Origin: Anaerolineaceae bacterium
GTDB taxonomy: Bacteria; Chloroflexota; Anaerolineae; JAAYZQ01
Direction of reading: 5' to 3'
Length of the DNA: 13,744 nucleotides
NCBI GenBank assembly: GCA_012514775.1
Contig: JAAYZQ010000536.1
Coordinates: forward strand, 1-13,744
Part shown: positions 13,427 to 13,744 of the stretch, one piece after another
Position numbering within the stretch: position 1 is the stretch's first letter
How the letters are laid out: every line of letters starts with the position of its first letter
Position numbers and translations under genes: made by a program
The notes under the pieces: model-generated
Databases searched by the model: none
What the model saw: the letters and a program-made list of their open reading frames with translations, nothing else
Told to the model about the DNA's origin: nothing

Positions 13427-13454
13427 ATTATAACACAAGTCGGGTGATGTGCAA
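13427..13454 (-). promoter_or_regulatory. hypA promoter, apparently leaderless
   Basis: -10 TATAAT (13432-13427) with -35-like TTGCAC (13454-13449) and a 16-bp spacer. The predicted start at 13420-13419 coincides with the hypA start codon. The segment TTGTGTTATAAT here matches TTGTGTTAGAAT in the fdh operon promoter. An inverted repeat ACAAGT/ACTTGT (13435-13440, 13454-13459) brackets the -35 region. Confidence 0.65.
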
Positions 13455-13483
13455 CTTGTTTCGATCCTCGGCGAATTCAAAAT

Positions 13484-13512
13484 TTGCACGCTGGCGCAAA
13501 GTGGAGTATACT
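13484..13512 (+). promoter_or_regulatory. groES promoter
   Basis: -35 TTGCAC (13484-13489), 17-bp spacer, -10 TATACT (13507-13512). The start near 13519 lies just before the CIRCE element, the usual position for HrcA repression. It is divergent from the hypA promoter, with -35 boxes about 30 bp apart. Confidence 0.7.
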
Positions 13513-13523
13513 ACCGCCCGGCG

Positions 13524-13550
13524 TTAGCACTCTCTCTGCCCGAGTGCTAG
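13524..13550 (+). promoter_or_regulatory. CIRCE operator (HrcA binding site)
   Basis: TTAGCACTC (13524-13532), 9-nt spacer, GAGTGCTAG (13542-13550). It matches the CIRCE consensus TTAGCACTC-N9-GAGTGCTAA except for the last base. It predicts heat-shock control of the groES transcript by the HrcA repressor, whose gene is not in the window. Confidence 0.95.
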
Positions 13551-13599
13551 CGCGCAAATTGTGCCTGCATATCAAATCTAAGCACAGGAGGGATTTCGA

Positions 13600-13744
13600 A
13601 TGGCACTTAATCTCAAACCCCTGGCAGACCGGTTGGTGGTCGAGCCCATCGAGCGAGACGAGGTGACCGCCAGCGGCATCTATGTCCCCGAGACGGCCAA
13701 GGAAAAGCCCCAGGAGGGCAAGGTCGTCGCCGCCGGCCCGGGCC
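13600..13744 (+). CDS. groES: Co-chaperonin GroES (5' part)
   Basis: The open frame starts at ATG 13600 with AGGAGGG (13586-13592) 7 nt upstream and runs off the window after 48 codons. It begins [20 protein letters not shown] and continues with [20 protein letters not shown] and VAAGPG. These are hallmark GroES features: N-terminal beta-strand, the mobile loop (about residues 17-32) and the [10 protein letters not shown] strand. GroES caps GroEL during protein folding. groEL is expected to follow. The upstream CIRCE operator and promoter agree with the assignment. Confidence 0.97.
   Translation, partial: MALNLKPLADRLVVEPIERDEVTASGIYVPETAKEKPQEGKVVAAGPG

Noticed and set aside
13075..13428. 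HypA starting three codons earlier at 13428
   Set aside because: It would bury the invariant Met-His-Glu nickel-binding start and overlaps the -10 box.
1..13744. tRNA (including selC), rRNA, CRISPR arrays, prophage or transposase genes
   Set aside because: I saw no repeat-spacer pattern, tRNA-like cloverleaf, rRNA-like stretch or recombinase-like protein in any part not already explained. A covariance-model scan would be firmer than reading by eye.

Overview
The window is G+C-rich (mid-60s % by eye) bacterial DNA from what looks like an anaerobe, or a facultative anaerobe with formate/H2 metabolism. The overall style (high G+C, CIRCE-controlled groES, a HydABC-type regulatory gene set, short hairpin-rich intergenic regions) would suit a Chloroflexota (Anaerolineae-like) or Firmicutes-like lineage. 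This taxonomic guess is inference only.

Layout. At the left edge is the 3' end of a + strand gene (possibly a CbiX-type chelatase), then about 335 bp of non-coding, hairpin-rich DNA. From about 12.2 kb down to 461, everything is on the minus strand and looks like one long operon with a strong sigma70-type promoter at 12186-12214. In transcription order: a cNMP-fold protein without a DNA-binding domain; a DRTGG-domain protein; a CBS-CBS-HATPase protein; a second DRTGG protein; a PHP-domain phosphoesterase; a NuoE-like [2Fe-2S] protein; a small GHKL ATPase; a thioredoxin-like [2Fe-2S] ferredoxin; a very large NuoF-GltD fusion flavoprotein; a selenocysteine-containing formate dehydrogenase catalytic subunit; and two ferritin-like diiron proteins. 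Upstream, also on the minus strand but with its own promoter, lies hypA-hypB (nickel insertion for NiFe hydrogenase). At the right edge, divergently on +, groES begins behind a CIRCE operator.

How it works together. The catalytic core is a soluble NAD(P)-linked formate dehydrogenase built like the trimeric HydABC hydrogenase: NuoE-like + NuoF-like diaphorase + a large multi-cluster catalytic subunit. The catalytic subunit is a molybdenum/tungsten FDH (not an FeFe hydrogenase), and the diaphorase subunit carries a complete GltD/NfnB-like FAD/NAD(P)H module in place of the usual C-terminal ferredoxin domain. Two flavin sites plus many Fe-S clusters make electron bifurcation/confurcation or formate-linked transhydrogenation plausible, but this is inferred. 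The DRTGG / CBS-ATPase / PHP / GHKL genes are a signalling module known from HydABC gene clusters whose mechanism is, as far as I know, unresolved. Short overlaps (TAATG, ATGA, 23 nt) suggest coupled translation.

The most decisive single observation is an in-frame TGA at codon 355 of fdhA, at the position of catalytic Sec140 of E. coli FdhF, followed at the same 18-nt distance by a perfect 6-bp hairpin with the loop GGUCU. This reads as selenocysteine, not as a broken gene.
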